From Enterobacteriaceae bacterium (GTDB lineage Bacteria > Pseudomonadota > Gammaproteobacteria > Enterobacterales > Enterobacteriaceae): a DNA stretch of 6,029 bases. Positions 5,344 to 6,029 of the stretch are shown here, piece by piece. The stretch's first letter is position 1; each line of letters starts with the position of its first letter. The notes under the pieces are model-generated. The model did not search any database and was not told where the DNA came from. It was given only the letters and a program-made list of their open reading frames with translations. The DNA lies in assembly GCA_022712475.1 (NCBI GenBank), contig JALAGK010000082.1, positions 1 to 6,029 of the forward strand, read 5' to 3'. Position numbers and translations under genes: made by a program.

Positions 5344-6029
5344 ATGTCGAAACCTGTATTGGTAATGGCCGGCTACGGCATGGTTGGTCATCATTTTTTG
5401 CAGCAGCTGGTCGAGCGTGAACTGCATCTGCACTATCAGGTGATTGTGTTTGCAGAAGAGAACTTCCCGGCCTATGACCGGGTACATTTGTCTGAATACT
5501 TCTGTGGGCGCAGTGCGCAATCCCTTTCGCTGGTGGAAGACGGTTTCTTTGAATCCACCGGCATTGAACTGCGTCTGGGACATAGCATTGAACAGGTTGA
5601 TGCCACGCAGCGCGTTGTTATTGACCAGTACGGACGGCAAACCGCGTACGATGTGCTGGTACTGGCCACCGGCTCCAGTCCGTTTGTACCACCCATCCCG
5701 GGTAATGATGCGCCAGGTTGCCTGGTGTATCGCACGCTTGATGACTTAGCGGCCATTAAAGCCTGTGCGGCCAGCGGCAAAACCGGCGTGGTGGTCGGCG
5801 GTGGGTTGCTGGGGCTGGAAGCTGCCAATGCACTCAAACAACTGGGGCTGCAAACCCATGTGGTGGAGTTTGCGCCACGGCTGATGGGCGTTCAGCTTGA
5901 TGAAGGCGGCGCGCAGATGCTCAGGCGTAAGATTGAAGCGCTGGATGTACAGGTGCATACCGGCAAAGAAACACGCGCCATTGTGGCAGGTGAAGTGCAT
6001 CGTTACCGCATGGAATTTGCCGACGGCAG
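5344..6029 (+). CDS. nasB: NasB, assimilatory nitrite reductase large subunit, N-terminal part (3' end outside window)
   Basis: The first 228 residues of the NirB/NasB-type NAD(P)H nitrite reductase are visible. This cytoplasmic enzyme reduces nitrite to ammonium using FAD, an iron-sulfur cluster and sirohaem. Seen here are the FAD motif GYGMVG (10-15), the YDRVHLSEYF segment (about 44-53) characteristic of NirB proteins, LVLATGSSPF (105-114), and the NAD(P)-binding GGGLLG with Glu159 (152-159). The [2Fe-2S], ferredoxin-like and sirohaem/[4Fe-4S] domains would lie beyond the window. The ATG at 5344 has a strong ribosome binding site, GAGGAG (5331-5336), 7 nt upstream, and the protein starts MSKPVLV as expected for the family. 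It can therefore start independently even though the upstream nasC frame runs into it. Confidence 0.93.
   Translation, partial: MSKPVLVMAGYGMVGHHFLQQLVERELHLHYQVIVFAEENFPAYDRVHLSEYFCGRSAQSLSLVEDGFFESTGIELRLGHSIEQVDATQRVVIDQYGRQTAYDVLVLATGSSPFVPPIPGNDAPGCLVYRTLDDLAAIKACAASGKTGVVVGGGLLGLEAANALKQLGLQTHVVEFAPRLMGVQLDEGGAQMLRRKIEALDVQVHTGKETRAIVAGEVHRYRMEFADG

Larger units (their letters stand above)
4084..6029 (+). other. Continuous nasC-nasB reading frame (possible fusion or lost stop)
   Basis: Reading triplets from the nasC ATG, no TAA, TAG or TGA occurs over 648 codons to the window edge. The nasB ATG at 5344 is exactly 420 codons downstream in the same frame. The join is a linker of about 23 residues (398-420) rich in Pro, Gln, Ser and Glu, which fits either a flexible interdomain tether or unconstrained tail sequence. 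In the other two frames, stops lie just before nasB (TGA 5322-5324 and TAA 5327-5329) and TAG occurs at 5271-5273 right after a run of five T. A one-base change would therefore restore a normal separate nasC. The sequence alone does not decide between a real fusion and an indel or read error. Confidence 0.75.

Noticed and set aside
1..6029. CRISPR arrays, tRNA or rRNA genes, insertion sequences, phage genes
   Set aside because: No regularly spaced repeats, RNA gene signatures, transposase motifs or terminal inverted repeats were seen. The window is a compact metabolic operon.

Overview
The window is a slice of an enterobacterial (Klebsiella/Enterobacter-like) nitrate and nitrite assimilation locus, nasR followed by nasFEDCB, all on the + strand. 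The assignment rests on gene content, gene order and protein motifs. These match the nasR-nasFEDCBA locus described in Klebsiella oxytoca M5al, but I cannot name the species from the sequence. Both ends cut a gene: nasR lacks its 5' part and nasB its 3' part. nasA, the nitrate reductase, would be expected downstream of nasB.

Layout: (1) 2-820, the C-terminal part of NasR, a NIT nitrate/nitrite sensor joined to an ANTAR RNA-binding domain. (2) 821-1082, a dense control region. It holds two NtrC-like sites 33 bp apart, a possible IHF site, a -24/-12 sigma-54 promoter, and a leader of about 120 nt. The leader carries two ANTAR-type hexaloop hairpins, and the second overlaps the 5' arm of a long intrinsic terminator. 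(3) 1083-4061, nasF, nasE and nasD: a Tat-exported nitrate/nitrite-binding protein, an inner-membrane permease and an ATPase, which together form an uptake ABC transporter. (4) 4084-6029, nasC, the flavoprotein electron donor to nitrate reductase, followed by the N-terminal FAD/NAD module of nasB, the assimilatory nitrite reductase.

Logic of the system: nitrogen limitation would activate sigma-54 transcription through phosphorylated NtrC. Most transcripts would stop at the leader terminator unless nitrate- or nitrite-bound NasR grips the two hexaloops and blocks terminator formation. The operon then imports nitrate (NasFED), reduces it to nitrite (NasC with NasA) and reduces nitrite to ammonium (NasB).

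The most unusual observation is that nasC has no stop codon in its own frame. The frame runs without interruption from 4084 through the nasB start at 5344 to the window edge. Either NasC and NasB are made as a fused polypeptide, with or without a second start at nasB, or a small indel near the nasC 3' end has removed the normal stop.
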